This document shows, piece by piece, positions 12,801 through 23,695 of a stretch of DNA of 64,000 nt. Every line of letters starts with the position of its first letter. Position 1 is the stretch's first letter. A program made the translations under genes and the position numbers. Source of the stretch: Embiotoca jacksoni (taxonomy: Eukaryota > Chordata > Actinopteri > Embiotocidae); NCBI GenBank assembly GCA_022577435.1, contig JAKOON010000011.1:18573302-18637301 (forward strand), given 5' to 3'. The notes under the pieces were generated by a model, which worked only from the letters and a program-made list of their open reading frames with translations, made no database searches and was not told where the DNA came from.

Positions 12801-13057
12801 GCTCTACGAGAACCACCTCCACTTGCTCCTCCATCATTTCCTCCGATGACAACACAGATCTCAGCTGGGTTGGCATCACCGACTTTCCCGTTGCTCGTCT
12901 CCGAGGTGCCGGGCTCTTTCTTGACGGTGACAGGTGGCGGACTAGTATTCTTGATCGCTGGAGCATCTGCGGCTGCGCTCCCACCGTCTGCCTGCTCCTT
13001 CCCGGGATTGGGTGCTTCTTGTGCACTCATGACTCCACCTCCACTGAGCCTGTGCTT
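642..13057 (-). CDS. znf618: znf618, 5' part of gene (C2H2 zinc finger protein 618), runs off left edge
   Basis: Split gene on the minus strand. Coding exons in transcription order are 12790-13030 (start codon), 11463-11540, 11153-11197, 6557-6646, 5914-5994, 4263-4352, 1747-1824 and probably 642-686; together 748 coding bases. The protein has an acidic, low-complexity N-terminus with an EICVVIGG motif and three C2H2 fingers of the form C-x2-C-x12-H-x3-H, each with the unusual GK(K/Q)YKY(Y/F) core. The finger order, the QKIGPK linker and the NSSQNSS stretch match what I recall of human ZNF618. Known role (family knowledge): nuclear chromatin protein reported to bind UHRF2 and help it recognise 5-hydroxymethylcytosine. 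The fourth finger and the C-terminal RNase H/hAT-transposase-like region are not in the window. Gene identity is sure; the complete transcript structure is not. Confidence 0.93.
666..679 (+). promoter_or_regulatory. CTCF-like motif overlapping a candidate exon
   Basis: CCACCAGAGGGCTC fits the CTCF core well. It lies almost entirely inside the candidate 45-bp znf618 exon, on the opposite strand. Confidence 0.3.
687..1746. other. znf618 intron, nothing recognised
   Basis: About 1.06 kb between the 45-bp candidate exon and the serine-rich linker exon. I see no coding exon, repeat family or regulatory motif that I can support. Confidence 0.5.
1747..1824 (-). CDS. znf618: znf618 serine-rich linker exon (78 bp)
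   Basis: Encodes DSPFRRKLESAIQSSLVDTN followed by SSQNSS, matching the human stretch ...SAFSRRVEG...EETNSSSQNSS that precedes the fourth finger. Acceptor TTCACTTACAG, donor GTGAGC, phase 1-1. In human I recall about 80 further residues between finger 3 and this point; no exon for them was found between 1824 and 4263. Confidence 0.85.
1913..1995. repeat. (CA)n microsatellite, 83 bp
   Basis: Uninterrupted dinucleotide repeat in a znf618 intron. Confidence 0.99.
3318..3585. mobile_element. MITE fragment (fish family with ATATCGATAT-rich ends)
   Basis: The interior (GTCTTTTCCTGGTTTTAAAG, AGACTGTTCTAGCTCTTCTA, then CAATATCGATAT repeats) matches a very common non-autonomous element of fish genomes that I recall. 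The far end is truncated. The class is uncertain. Confidence 0.6.
3838..3889. repeat. (TG)n microsatellite, 52 bp
   Basis: Uninterrupted dinucleotide repeat in a znf618 intron. Confidence 0.99.
4263..4352 (-). CDS. znf618: znf618 zinc finger 3 exon (90 bp)
   Basis: Encodes KTGSYVC-EFC-GKQYKYFNPYQE-H-VAL-H-TPM, a complete C2H2 finger. The acceptor is TTGTTGCCAG and the donor GTGAGT; phase 1-1. The TG(S/N)Y(V/T)CEFCGKQYKY and EHVALH blocks are diagnostic of ZNF618. Confidence 0.96.
4756..4845 (-). other. Candidate 90-bp cassette exon of znf618, or CpG-rich repeat
   Basis: A CpG-rich stretch lies between a CTCTTTCGCAG acceptor and a CGCAG/GTGGGA donor. It is exactly 90 bp, phase 1-1, and open (starts REKALAHLHRDLGF, ends QTQLAVFA), so it would insert between the linker and finger-3 exons without a frameshift. 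I recognise no homologue. The plus strand has tRNA-like box motifs (GGGTTTGAAGG), so a tRNA-derived SINE remnant is a real alternative. Confidence 0.25.
5290..5868. mobile_element. Non-autonomous hAT-type element (579 bp)
   Basis: The left end TAGGGGTGTAACAGGACA and the inverse of the right end, TAGTGGTGTAACAGTACA, are terminal inverted repeats. They are flanked by CTTTAAAC (5282-5289) and CTTTAAAA (5869-5876), an 8-bp duplication with 7 of 8 bases matching, as expected for hAT. There is no transposase frame. The element lies in a znf618 intron, 46 bp from the linker exon. Confidence 0.8.
5914..5994 (-). CDS. znf618: znf618 acidic linker exon (81 bp)
   Basis: Encodes a linker running DPYEQVVLPVDGLKEEEP then VEPYQKIGP, with a final A that starts a Lys codon in the next exon. 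The acceptor is TTTCCTCTCAG and the donor GTAAGA; phase 1-1. It aligns with the human linker DPFDQ...VKEEPPEPFQKIGPK from memory. A non-autonomous hAT element ends only 46 bases downstream of the donor side (at 5868). Confidence 0.93.
6557..6646 (-). CDS. znf618: znf618 zinc finger 2 exon (90 bp)
   Basis: Encodes SFRYSC-DIC-GKKYKYYSCFQE-H-RDL-H-AVD, a full C2H2 finger. The acceptor is CACCTTGCAG and the donor GTAACC; phase 1-1. The finger and its HAVD tail look nearly identical to the second finger of mammalian ZNF618 as I remember it. Confidence 0.96.
6647..11152 (-). other. znf618 intron between finger 2 and the 45-bp exon
   Basis: It contains an unexplained 70-codon minus-strand open frame (7489-7701), a degenerate T-rich minisatellite (9537-9747) and a poly-A tract near 10570-10593. 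No exon fitting the ZNF618 series was found. Confidence 0.6.
9537..9747. repeat. Degenerate minisatellite, about 4 units of 40-60 bp
   Basis: The block TGTGTTTTGCACTT(C/T)A followed by GxxC(C/A)GC and TTTTTGTTGTTG recurs about four times. Units differ in length and spacing. Confidence 0.7.
11153..11197 (-). CDS. znf618: znf618 45-bp linker exon after finger 1
   Basis: A small exon between a CAACTGTAG acceptor and a GTGAGT donor, phase 1-1, encoding ESESMVADGLPQTPN. It sits where the human protein has a short linker between the first two fingers. The joined reading with the next exon gives ...TPNSSFRYSCD, close to the human NNFRYTCD junction. Being in-frame and only 45 bp it could be a cassette exon. 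Confidence 0.8.
11463..11540 (-). CDS. znf618: znf618 zinc finger 1 exon (78 bp)
   Basis: The exon encodes GSYVC-GVC-GKKYKYYNCFQT-H-VRA-H-R, a complete C2H2 finger. The acceptor TTTCATGCAG precedes 11540 and the donor GTAAGA follows 11463. Entry and exit are both in phase 1, so the first codon is completed by the last G of the start exon. The finger has no TGEKP-type linker, unlike typical KRAB-family arrays. Confidence 0.95.
11541..12789. other. znf618 intron between start exon and finger 1
   Basis: About 1.25 kb of AT-rich intron. No repeat family, exon or structured element was recognised. Confidence 0.6.
12790..13057 (-). CDS. znf618: znf618 exon 2: start codon and acidic N-terminus
   Basis: The start ATG is at 13030-13028. 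The exon begins after an acceptor (polypyrimidine then CAG) at 13058, leaving 27 bases of 5' UTR, and ends at 12790 before the donor GTATGT. The 241 coding bases give 80 residues plus one base (phase 1). The sequence is rich in Ala, Gly, Pro and Ser. It has a VKKEPG segment that could accept SUMO and the motif EICVVIGGNDGG, which resembles the ZNF618 N-terminus. Reading on through the donor stays open for about 20 residues, so a prediction without splicing would run too far. Confidence 0.85.
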
Positions 13058-14224
13058 CTGTATGAGGAACAGAAAAACAGAGAAAAAGACTTGAATGATC
13101 CGTCGGAAAATGCAGTCTTGATTGTGGCACGACTTGCAGCCCGATATATCGGAATAAAGCCCAAAGCTCGCCCTGCCAGGTCGAACAGACTGTGCCGTTT
13201 TAAAATTACCATGAAAACAATATCAAAAGGGAAAAAGTTTCTCTGGATGTCAGGATGCTATTCGAGTAGCGCCGAAGAGCAAGCAGCCCAAAATAAAATG
13301 AGCAGCACCCTGCAGTCTAAAAAAGATTTTTTTTAAAAAGGACCAACCACCACAGTAAAGAGCTCCATGAGCTCAAATTGTACAGGAAAAACTGGAAGTA
13401 ATAAGTGCGACAGTGTAATTTTGAGAAGAGAAAAAAAGACAATTTCACGTTAGCCATGAAGAACAGAGTGGCTTAACCATTCATGAGTGACCTTTGATGG
13501 CATAAATTCCACAGCTTTGTGGCGCCCAAATGCTCTAATTTCAGAAATATCTGAATTACTCAACTTGCCACTTCAGCACATGGCTATAAAAGGCCTTGTC
13601 AAGAGAATGTGCTCAGAATGCAACCAAGCAAAACAGAGTTATGCCAGGATGACTGATATTATGGAAAAAGGGAAAATTGGACTTCTAATAATAGCGCACC
13701 GATACAGCAAAAACAAGCCTTTTCATAGCCCAAATACACCTTTCTTTGGATATGACACATGCCCAACAAGCCTCAGCGAGATGAGCCCGTGAAGCAGATA
13801 AAGCGAAGACAAAACATTCGACGTTTATAGTCCAAACAGCCGACCTTCAGCTGTAATAAAGTGTAATAGTTCTGTCTGCCACTTCACACTGTATGTGCAA
13901 CAGTAGACCAGATGGTTGTTCAACCTTTGTATGAAACAAATAAATATAGCTTTTCAAAATCTAACGTGGATTTTGTGTACAACTGTATGTGTCATTGAAA
14001 TTTAGTTACAGCTGTTTCTTTTCAATTTTTTATTGCCATTTTTAAAATATTATATTTTTCAAGTACTTAATTTTGGGTATATCCATTTCAAGATTTTTCC
14101 ATTCTCTCTTTTCAGAAGTCTCAACACAGCGTCTAGTCTTACCAGTGGCGTGAGATGAACTTGTGTAATCTTATCCACACAGGCCATGGTTTGAAAGTGA
14201 GTGCTGAAATTAGCCATCATTATA

Positions 14225-14775
14225 ATTACCACCGTTTCAAGGTAGACAACTGAGATTACGACCACCAATTCGGTACGCATATACCATATGTGAAATGTGG
14301 TGTCGATTTCCTCATCGGTTCCGGAGTCATGGCACAGAATAATAGCCAGAAAAGTGTTTTAGCAGATGATTAGGATGACATAGTTAAGATGGCCATTTTG
14401 GATATGAATTGTAATCTCTTCATTTGATCCTGTTATACATTTGTATACAATTTTGTTATAATTAGCCAAATTATATCTTGGGGTAAATGGCCTCAAACAT
14501 GTTTAGTGAGGTCACAGCAATCTTTGACGACCAAAATCTAACCACGTCATCCTTGAGTACAAGTGGATGTTTGTGCCAGATGTGATGAAATTCCCTAAAG
14601 GCGTTCCTTACATATATATATTGTGTTCACATGAACGGGATGTATGTGGAGTCACAGTGACTTTTGACCACCAACATTTGATCACTTCAGTCTGAACAAA
14701 TCTTAAAGGAAGTCCCTCAGGAAGTTCCTGAGATATGACGTTCACGAGAACGGGACAAACAGTGAACTAATGCGT
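14225..14775 (+). repeat. Dispersed repeat, copy A
   Basis: Starts near CCGTTTCAAGGTAGACA and later reads TTTGACCACCAA, TTTGTGCCAGA and TCACGAGAACGGGAC. The same ordered landmarks occur in copies near 38827, 46260 (inverted) and 49363. No coding potential; family not identified. Confidence 0.7.
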
Positions 14776-15499
14776 TCCAGCGCGGTTGTCAACAGCGCAG
14801 AAGCATAAAAAGGAAATATGTTACAGCAGAAAGATTAAGGCAGCGAATTTGTTTGCCAAAATAAACAGTACTACAGCAATTTGGGTTTAGCCTTGAGCCA
14901 GCTTTTCTCTTCAAAACAGGTTTGCTTAGTGTTTATGGGAAAATTTAAATATTGTGAGGCATGTTTTTCACTTTTTATTGGACCTACAGATTCTAAAATG
15001 ACAAGGAATAAAATAAAAAAAATAAATAAAATTTAAAACAAAAGAAGCAAACAATCCGTAATGTCTGCAATGCGAACATTTTACTACTGATATGGCGTCT
15101 GAAAAAATACACAACAAAATACCGTAAGTTCGACCAGGTAAAAGTGTAATTCTGATTTTCATTTGATGTGATTGTGAATACTGAGCTCAGTTCAAAGCAA
15201 ATATTTGCAATGAGATAAAAAATATTTTAGAACGTTAAACGGAAAAGTTGCAGCCGTGTGAACTGCACCGTCTCTGCCTTTATTTAAATATTTGTATTTA
15301 ATGTTTTTGCCTTTTCATCACAACTAAAACTACAATTGATGTATAAAAAATTAACTCACTTTCCTCATTCATGTTTTAAGATGCAACAAATTATATCTAG
15401 CTACAAAAAAGCCTGAAAAACTGGAAGTGGAGAGAGTCGTTACTCAGTATTAAATAGTCAATATCGCACAATATTACTTAATATCAAAAAGAACTTGAT

Positions 15500-16410
15500 T
15501 GGGAAATCCCTATGCACTGGTGTGTACAAGATCCCCAAAGTCACACTGTCAGGACAAAAGCAAAACCATGAAGCCCAATGACCTTAAAACTTGTGCAATA
15601 AACATCTGGTGAGACACAGATCATGACAAGGTCAGGAAAACATGTCTGAAGCTTTAAACATTCCCAGGATCACCTCAAAGGGTGTAAAACAGCAGAAGTA
15701 GGGAATAACCAGGACTCTCGCGAGAGTTGGACGACCAGCCAAGCTGAGCAACCAAGGACCAAGTCAACGACCAAGAACGGTTATTCTACGAGCTTTGGAA
15801 GTCATCTGCAGAAATAAGAGAAACCTGCCGGGAGGACAATCATCTCAGCCACACTCCTTCAATCAGGGCTTTATTGTGGGCTGACGAGACAGAAGACACC
15901 CTTGAGTAAGATGACATCTGACAGCACTCTCGGAGTTTGCCAAATGGCATTTAAAGAAGTGCCTGAGGAAAAGTCAACACCAAGATGCTGGAGTGGCTTT
16001 AAGACGAGTCCTGACTGTCGCTGAGCAGCCCAACCAAAGCTCAGACTTTAACCCCACCAAACATCTGTGGAGAGACCTGAGGATGTTCAGACGGACGCTT
16101 CCTGTCCAATCTGAAAGAATTTAAGAGATAAACTGACCAAATCCAGGTAAACAAAGCTTGGAGAGACTTTCCTAAGAACACCCAAAGATGTAATTGCTGC
16201 CATAGGGACATGTACAAACACTGAAAAAAAAAAAGGTTTTAAATCCTTTACAAAAAAAAATATATAATTTGCTAAAATCCCTATAAACATGTTCTCACTT
16301 TGTCAATGTGGATTTTTGAGTTTAAGTTTGGCATCATCCACTTCATCCATGTAAAATAAAATCTACGACTCAATCAATTGTTCAAAAAGTGAGGAGGTTT
16401 GAATGCTTCT
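15500..16410 (+). pseudogene. Degenerate Tc1-like transposase remnant
   Basis: Reading through frameshifts and stops, pieces resemble a Tc1-family transposase. One example is the segment at 16027-16080, QPNQSSDFNPTKHLWRDLR, which corresponds to the SPDLNPIEHLW block around the second catalytic Asp. The fragments NLPGGQSSQPHSFNQGF further upstream also resemble the family. There is no intact frame, so it is dead. Confidence 0.75.
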
Positions 16411-16908
16411 GAATCAGTGACAGCTTTTAACAATATGGTCATATATCCCTATGAAAGGTTGTGGTGTAGAAGTATTCGCTAACATTACTAATACTTTATG
16501 TATCCAGTGTACAGTTACTAGTTAGCTTCTTCCGCCACTGTTCATTACATTCAGTAACTTGAATTTTGCTGAAAAAAGGATTAAGACATTCTGTTAGCGT
16601 TTGTTAATAGCACACCAAGAGCAAACGAAGGGCCTAAATGGAGAAGTTAAATCAATAAATCAATGCTTAACAAGTCTTAGCTTCACCTATTTTATCTTTT
16701 TTTCAAAATGGACATCGGATGTTATTGATTGGCTCCTGATTGATTTTAGATTACCCTGCTATGGGTGAAAAGAAGCAGTGCATGTCATTGCCTTTTTAAA
16801 CAAAAGATAACCGACTCTTGTTCCCTGTATTCAACTGAAATAACGTTGCATTTAAATGACTTTTTGTCGTCTGTAATCAAATCAAATAATGGGAAGGACT
16901 CGGGTATC

Positions 16909-17813
16909 TGAATTACAAACCCATTTCCTGAAAAACGTTGGGACACTGTAAAAGGTAAATAAAAACAACAGGTGATTGGCAAATCATGTGAACCCATGTT
17001 GAATTGGAAAAAAGAACAAAGACCACATATCAAATGCCAAAACTGAGAAATTTTATTGTTCCATGAAAAATGCACGGTGATTACAAATTTGATGGTAGAA
17101 ACATGTTCCAACAAAATTGGGACGGGGCAACAAAAGACTGGAAAAATGTGTGATACTAAAAAAAAAAAAAAAAAAAAAACTGGTGTAACATCTCAACTAA
17201 TTAGGCTAATTGGTAACAAGTAAGTAACATTTAATTTGAACATATGATTGGGTTTAAAAAGAGTATTCCAGAGAGGCAGAGTCTCTCGGCAGTGAAGACG
17301 GGCAGATGTTCATCAGTCTCAGAGATTGTGTGGTTAAACAGTGAAACCATCTAAGAATAATGTTTGTCGATGGAAAACTGCAAAGAATTTGGGGATTTTC
17401 TCATCTGCGGTACATAAAATCATTAAAAAAAAATCCTGAGAAATCTCTGTAAGCAAAGGAGAAGGCCAAAGAGATGGCAGAGATCTTCAGGCCCTGAGGC
17501 AGCACTACTTTAAAAACAGACACTTCTTTAATGGAAATCATTGCTGGGGCTGAGGAACACTTCTGAGGTTTTGGAGCAATAAGCTGCCATCCAGACGGCG
17601 TCATGCTTACATTAAATATGTTGCTGGCATCAAATTCAAAATGAGCTTTCCAAAAAAAAAAAAAAAAAATTTTTTTTTTCTCAGTTTCAACATTTGATAT
17701 GTGGTCTTTGTTCTATTTTCCATTAAATATTTGTTAACATGATTTGTTATGATACTGTTTTTATTTACATTTTACACAGAATCTGAACTTTTTTCAGCGC
17801 AGAGTTGTAATCA
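16909..17813 (+). mobile_element. Tc1/mariner-type deletion derivative with long inverted repeats
   Basis: Both ends carry imperfect inverted repeats of about 130 bp (landmarks GTAAATAAAAAC, CAAATCATG, GAACAAAGACCACATATCAA). The middle keeps the helix-turn-helix part of a transposase in pieces, for example AKNLGIFSSAVHKII near 17383-17427. It lacks the catalytic domain and is non-autonomous. Confidence 0.75.
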
Positions 17814-20800
17814 GTCCCTTAGTCATCCATGTTATATTTCTTGTGCATCATTTTGAAACCTGAATATACAAAATGTCTGTTGTGACCTGTTTCCTTCTAA
17901 TTAAAGTCAAAAATGCAAAATTAGCCATCTGGCCTTATGTTCTTTCAGAGTCTGAGGCTTCAGATATACTGTAACTTACATGGCAGGACGAAAATCTAAA
18001 CCAGATGCACATTTCCTTGATGTTCCTTACGACTACAGCACCAAAGGCTAACAGAGGACATAAACAATCACACAAGAACGGGAAATATAGTTACATTAAA
18101 TCTTCAAATAGCATTTGGATCAAGGATGTATAAATAGTATCTGTACAACAGGCAGTGAAACAAGAACACTGTGATTTATGTCAATTTAATGAACTAGTTT
18201 TGTTTTTTGTGTTTTGAAAATGTCACCGTGTGCACATTAACCACAAGATATGATTTCACCGCACTAAATTTATCTCGGGCTACGACAGAGGGAGGTTAAG
18301 CATACAACAGAAAAACATCTCGAGGACATACCTCTGTACAGAATTCAGCGCTTAGTCGAAGTACTTAAAATAATTGGCCTATATTTGGGCAGTACAGTAT
18401 CTCCCTCTGCACAATAATGTAGTAAATCAATCACTGCTTGGTTAAAGCAAAAAAAAAAAAAATCCTGTGTCTAACCTGGAGAGTTTTTTATTACCTTGAA
18501 TTGTACCTCGCTGTGCTAAAAATCACTATGTTCTGCATGTTAAGTAGACTGGAGGAGAGATTCCAAATATAAAATACAAATTTGTTTAAGGCTCATGAAA
18601 ATGTTTCCACTCTGGAGGGATTAAAAATAGGATTCATCTGAAATGGTGGGGGGAGGAGGGATGGAGGGGGTCACTTCAAATCACTGCTTTGACTGCATGT
18701 TTGTATTATCCAGAGTGGAGTCAGTGATGAGGAGCATAGGTTGACCGAAGACTGGTTCACACTAAATGCTTTGCTTTCCCTGCTTCTTTAATCAAATGCA
18801 CATTTTCCTGTCCTCCGTAATAAATGTCTTCCAAGACGGTGTATGACCAATGATTTCAAAAAGCAATAATGCAGAGAAATGGATAAATCCCCCCCACCCT
18901 CCCCACCCACCCCACCCCACCTCGCACACAGGATGCTCTGGAAAAAGAAACTGTGTCGTCTAGTAAAATTCCATCAGCATACACTCAAAAAACCCCATAA
19001 AAACCTTTTCAATCTATATGTTAATGCCACGAATTAAAATTTAATAACAAGAGATATTGAAAAGCAGACTTGAATTATACAAAAATAAATCCTGAAAGAT
19101 CAGGCCCCTAAAATTAGAAATTCAGGGCTGCATCCGGACTGCTGCTAAACCCTTGTAGGCTGGCAGATTAAATTTTTGATGAAAATCAAAATTACACTGC
19201 ACACTGACGCAGGCGCAGCAAACCTGGCACTATTGTGATTTATGGATTCATTAAACCCGCGGGAGTTTCCCCCCTCCCCTTTTCACTCAAAGAAATGAGA
19301 TTTGCTTTGCTGAAAATTTGTATTTTCAGAAAAGCTACTCAGGCTGTGCTCTACCTTCAGAAATGGTCAAGGAAAAAAAAAGAAGCTTCTGTGTATATAA
19401 CCACTGCACGTAAACAGGCCTAATTTTCATTGCTGCAGCAATTGAACATCCCTATGCATTATTCATGAAGCCAATAAGGTTCATTTTTACAAAAGGAAGA
19501 GGCTGGAAAAATATGTGCAGAATGCACAGAATTTTTTTAATGCAGCACTCCCAACCCCTGAAAAGCCATTCCCTCGAGACTAATTTAAGTGAAGCCATTT
19601 TCTGACATTTTCAACATGCCACTAAGAGAACGTAAGGTGTTTAAAAGGATGTATGGTTTCCAGACACATTTAAGGATGATCTGCGATTGTATACTAAAAA
19701 AGATCTGGCAAGACATCAAACACAGAAACCAAATAACACTGCTTACCTGAAAGCTTTAAATGAAAAGTGAAACCTCTGTAGTAAGTTAATGGGAATTAGA
19801 GCAGCAGCTACGTTTCAAACCGTGCAACCGACAGGCTGTAAATATGATCCCTCACCATCTTGTGTTTATCACAGCCTGGAGGGACAAGTTTCACCTCTCC
19901 ATCCAAACTATTCGCTCCAAATACCCTCTGTGAAACAAAGCTTTTGTTCATTAAGGTACTGACAGCTCAGCATTCCTCTTACCTTAATTAAAACGAGAAC
20001 ACTCCTAAAATACAATCCCCATTAACAAAAATCGGGGTTTGAAGGTGCTTTTTTCTTTTTTGCTGAAACACTGCAGCATTATTCCTGAGGGCTTTATAAC
20101 TTATTACTTGGTCCTTCAGGTATTCTGCATATAAACATTCCCATCACTCAGACTGATCCAACCCTATTAAACTCAGGACACTGGTTGCCTCTCTTCAGCT
20201 TTGTATTTCAGCTGAAACTAGACTTTTCAGGCAAAAGGTCAGAATTTACACCCAGATTTTTGCATACCAACCACACAATTTCCACCAGCTCTTTTGAATT
20301 GAATGAATACAGATTTGAAGGTCAGCATTAAAATTACCCACAGCAAAAAGGCCTCTTGCAGTTTTCCCGTACATTAAAATAAAAGCAAGCCATGCAAGAT
20401 GGGAAACTGTTTGGCGTCTGCAGGATTAATATAAACAGTAGAGGCAATGCTTGTGATTGTTTTTCCTGCCGTCAAATTATGCTGACATGGGCTTTCTTCT
20501 TCCAGAGCTGTTCAGTTCACTTTGGATTGCTTTTTTTTTTCCACTTTCCAATCTCTAGAAATAAAAAGCCCAAATTGTTTTAAATTGACCGTGTGATAAT
20601 TCAAAACTGTGTACCAATTAATACACATAAACACTCATGCAAAAAAACCAATTCAATAGAGGCTGCAAAAGCAGTTTGTGTGTGTTGGATTGAAGACTTG
20701 CAGGATGTATTTTTTTTTTTTTTTTTTTTTGCTATATTTTGTCTGCATCTAAAAGACTGCAGAGACAGTAAAAGATTTCCCAAATGACTCTTTAAAAAAA

Positions 20801-21755
20801 TTCTCAAACCATCAACCTAATGATTCAAGACCAAAACACTCAGCATGAATAACACCAAAGAGGAAAACGAATTAACTTGCACAATGCTTTGAAGGCAGTT
20901 TTTTTTTTTTTTTTTTTTTTTTAAAAGGTCATTTTGCACCAATTTGCCCAAAAAGCACATTTCATCGGAGTCTGATCTAAACACATACAAAACGGCGTCT
21001 GTGCATTTCAGAAGCATAAAATACACCCTGACACAAATTAACTAGCATTCAATATAACAAACAAGTCTCAAAACTAGTCTCGTTACAATTTCTAATTTCC
21101 CCCAAAACGGCTGCCTACAGGTGGCGCCAACGGCACCCACGATTTTAAATCCTCTATCTTTCCCCCAAAAAATAAAAGTCGAAATGTAATTTGGACATGA
21201 CGACACTTTGTTTCGGGTTTTCTTGCCCATCCACGATGAACAGCCAGCCGGCAAAATGCAACCAAAAGTAGGCTTACTGTTGTGCGGAGTGTCAGAGAAG
21301 CAACTCCGGAGCCCTGCTGCCCAAAATTTGCAGGAAAATTCACAAAACATGGCTGCAGGAGGTTTTTGTGTTTCAGATTGTTCCTCCCCTCGTCGTCCTT
21401 CATGTTGCCACTATCGCCCGGTCCCTTTGATCAAAGCGACATAAACAGCGTTTCCCCCCCTGTGATGGTGAATATGTAACAGACGAGCACGCAGCAGTTC
21501 AACACAAACTTCATTACGAAAATTTAGGCAAAAAAAAAAAAAGAAAAAAAAAAAAAAAAACATCAACAGATTAGGTGTATTTCAGATGGCTTCAAAGCCT
21601 GCACCGAGACACCGCCAGGTCTCCGTGTCCATGAGGCTGAAACTTAACATCCGCTACACAAATTTATTAAAAAAAAAAAAAAAAATTTAAAAAAAAATAA
21701 AAAATTTAGGATTTCTAAATCATAAAAAAAAAAGGCAAACAGCGGTTTGACATAC

Positions 21756-22360
21756 CTCCAAAAACGATGCAGCTCATGCGAAACAGGCTCCCCCGCTCCA
21801 GAAACCTTCCCTCCCCGACCAGAGGTGACTGCACAACTGCTTCCTCAAAAAAAAATTGTGAATTAGTTATGAGAATTTCCAAATGATAAAAAAAAAAAAA
21901 AATTTCCTCCTCGGCTTTTTTTTTTTTTTTTTTTTTTTTTTTTCCTCCCCTCTCCACGACTCGCTACGTTACATTTTAGTAAAGCGTAATGGCGTAATGA
22001 GTCGTGGATGTGCCGAGGTGTTAATCGGTCCGTGCAAAGCTCTCCGTCGCTGCCTTGCACGGCGGGTTTGTGTTGCGGTTCCTCCTGTGGAAATTTTCGT
22101 CCGCCATATACAAGGGCAGATTCCGAAATTGCAGCGCCACACCGGCCTGTGCATTAAGCCCACAGGAGAAAAAAAGAAAAAGGAAAGACCAAAAAAAGTC
22201 TGGGAAGAAGACAGAAAAATGGGTTGGCCAACGGTGAGGTGACACGGGGAAAAAACAGACGAGAAATTACGCAGAGGAAAAAATTCCCCATGTGAACCGA
22301 AACAGGACAACAGGAGACTTTTTTTTCCTGCAGCTGCACTGTGGTATCGGAACATCAGGG
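21756..22360 (-). promoter_or_regulatory. znf618: Candidate znf618 CpG-rich promoter and non-coding exon 1
   Basis: CpG dinucleotides are dense here (about 19 between 21960 and 22160) in an otherwise CpG-poor region. There is no TATA box. The minus strand carries a YY1-type TATATGGCGG motif at 22101-22110, common near TATA-less start sites. A consensus donor (GGAG/GTATGT) ends a possible first exon at 21756; another possible donor (ACA/GTAAGC) is at 21278. Either would splice to 13057. The start site is inferred, not seen. Confidence 0.5.
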
Positions 22361-23384
22361 TTTTATTAGTTGATTTAGATGATAGTTTCCGGTTAGGTCC
22401 ATGTTAAAACCTGTTTGGCTGAAATTCTCTGTAAAACTACCAGAGCACCTTGATCAGATAAATGTTCCAGTTTCCAGATGTTTATAGAGGCCTAGTTCCT
22501 CATTTAAATGGAAAGTAAAAATAGAAGCGACCCATGGTCTACTTACTCCTGAATATGTCAAAGATGTATGTTCTCTGCTTGTTAATGTACAAAATAGACC
22601 AAAATAAAAACTCCCTTTTGACAAAGAGGAAGACTGAATCCACTAAATGAATCGATGTCAGTTCCTTTGCTGCAGCACTTCCCTCATTTTGGTTAAACAT
22701 TTTTTATTTTTTTTGTTAAGAGAAACGTTTTGATTGACCAACACATTTTGTTTTCAAAACCTTACTCTGAGAATTAACAATCTTTTTTTTTTCTTTTGAA
22801 ATAGTTTAGTTTTTATCTCCAAACAAAGTTTTTTTTTTTGCCAGGATGTGTAAAATTTGTGTTGTAAACGAATGATAATTTGTATTTCTGTTATATTTGC
22901 ATGCAGGGCTGTAAATGTGTGGTCGAGTTATTTAGATCAGAGTCAAATAAAATGCACAATACCAATAATGATGATCATTAATAATCATCATCATGTAACA
23001 TCTTGTATTATTCTAGAAGCAAAATTCAAACATTAAAACAACATTATCATGCAATCATGTAACTGCTGAACATCAAATGACACATATTAGGGTTATTTTG
23101 AGATTTCTTTAAGCCTTTTATTCTTCACCTGCATAAAACAAGATGGATGAATAAGCATGACTAAAATCCCCAGTTAAAAAAATAATCCAAATAATAAACT
23201 TTATTTCTATTTAATTTTTTTTTTTTTTAAGTTACAAAGTACTTTACATAGCGAACAAAAAGAAAAATAAGCAAATGTTCAATGCGCCACATATCCCAGT
23301 AAGTTCAAACAAATATATGGCAGAGGACACACAAGAGAAACAAACTATTATAATAAAAGTGGAATAGACCAAAAATATTACATC

Positions 23385-23695
23385 CTCTCTGTGCATCAGC
23401 AGGAACACATCATCCCAAACATAACTCGTGGTGGAGGCATCCTGCTGATTCTTTTGTGCTGCAGGCCCCGGGCGGTGTGGGAGGGCACAGGGTCAGATGA
23501 ATGCAGCAAAACAGAAATCCTGGAAGAAAACTTGCTTTGGTCGGCAATAAGAACTGCAACATTGGAAGAAGACAGTAACTTTAAACATGAAGCCGCAACT
23601 CCACAGAAACGACTGAAGAACAACACTGATGATGTCCTGGAGAGGCCGAGTCGGCGTCCTGACCTCATCCCCACAAGAAAGGAGGGAAATCACGG
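23385..23695 (+). pseudogene. Tc1-like transposase fragment (catalytic region)
   Basis: The plus frame from 23391 reads ...TRGGGILL...EILEENLLWSA..., then KHEAATPQKRLKNNTDDVLE and RPSRRPDLIPT. This follows the Tc1 order GGGSIMLWG, EILEENLLQSA, DNDPKHTA and WPSQSPDLNPIE with key residues altered (DNDPKH degraded). A decayed, non-functional relic. Confidence 0.75.

Larger units (their letters stand above)
13058..21755 (-). other. Presumed first intron of znf618
   Basis: About 8.7 kb without a supportable coding exon. It holds a copy of the unnamed dispersed repeat (about 14225-14775), two Tc1-type remnants (about 15500-16410 and 16909-17813), and then an unusually repeat-poor AT-rich block (about 18480-20560) that may contain conserved regulatory sequence. 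Confidence 0.5.

Noticed and set aside
21883..22355. Frames of 119 and 128 codons over the znf618 promoter
   Set aside because: They are CpG-rich, low-complexity translations (poly-Phe, Lys/Arg runs) on both strands and fit no family.
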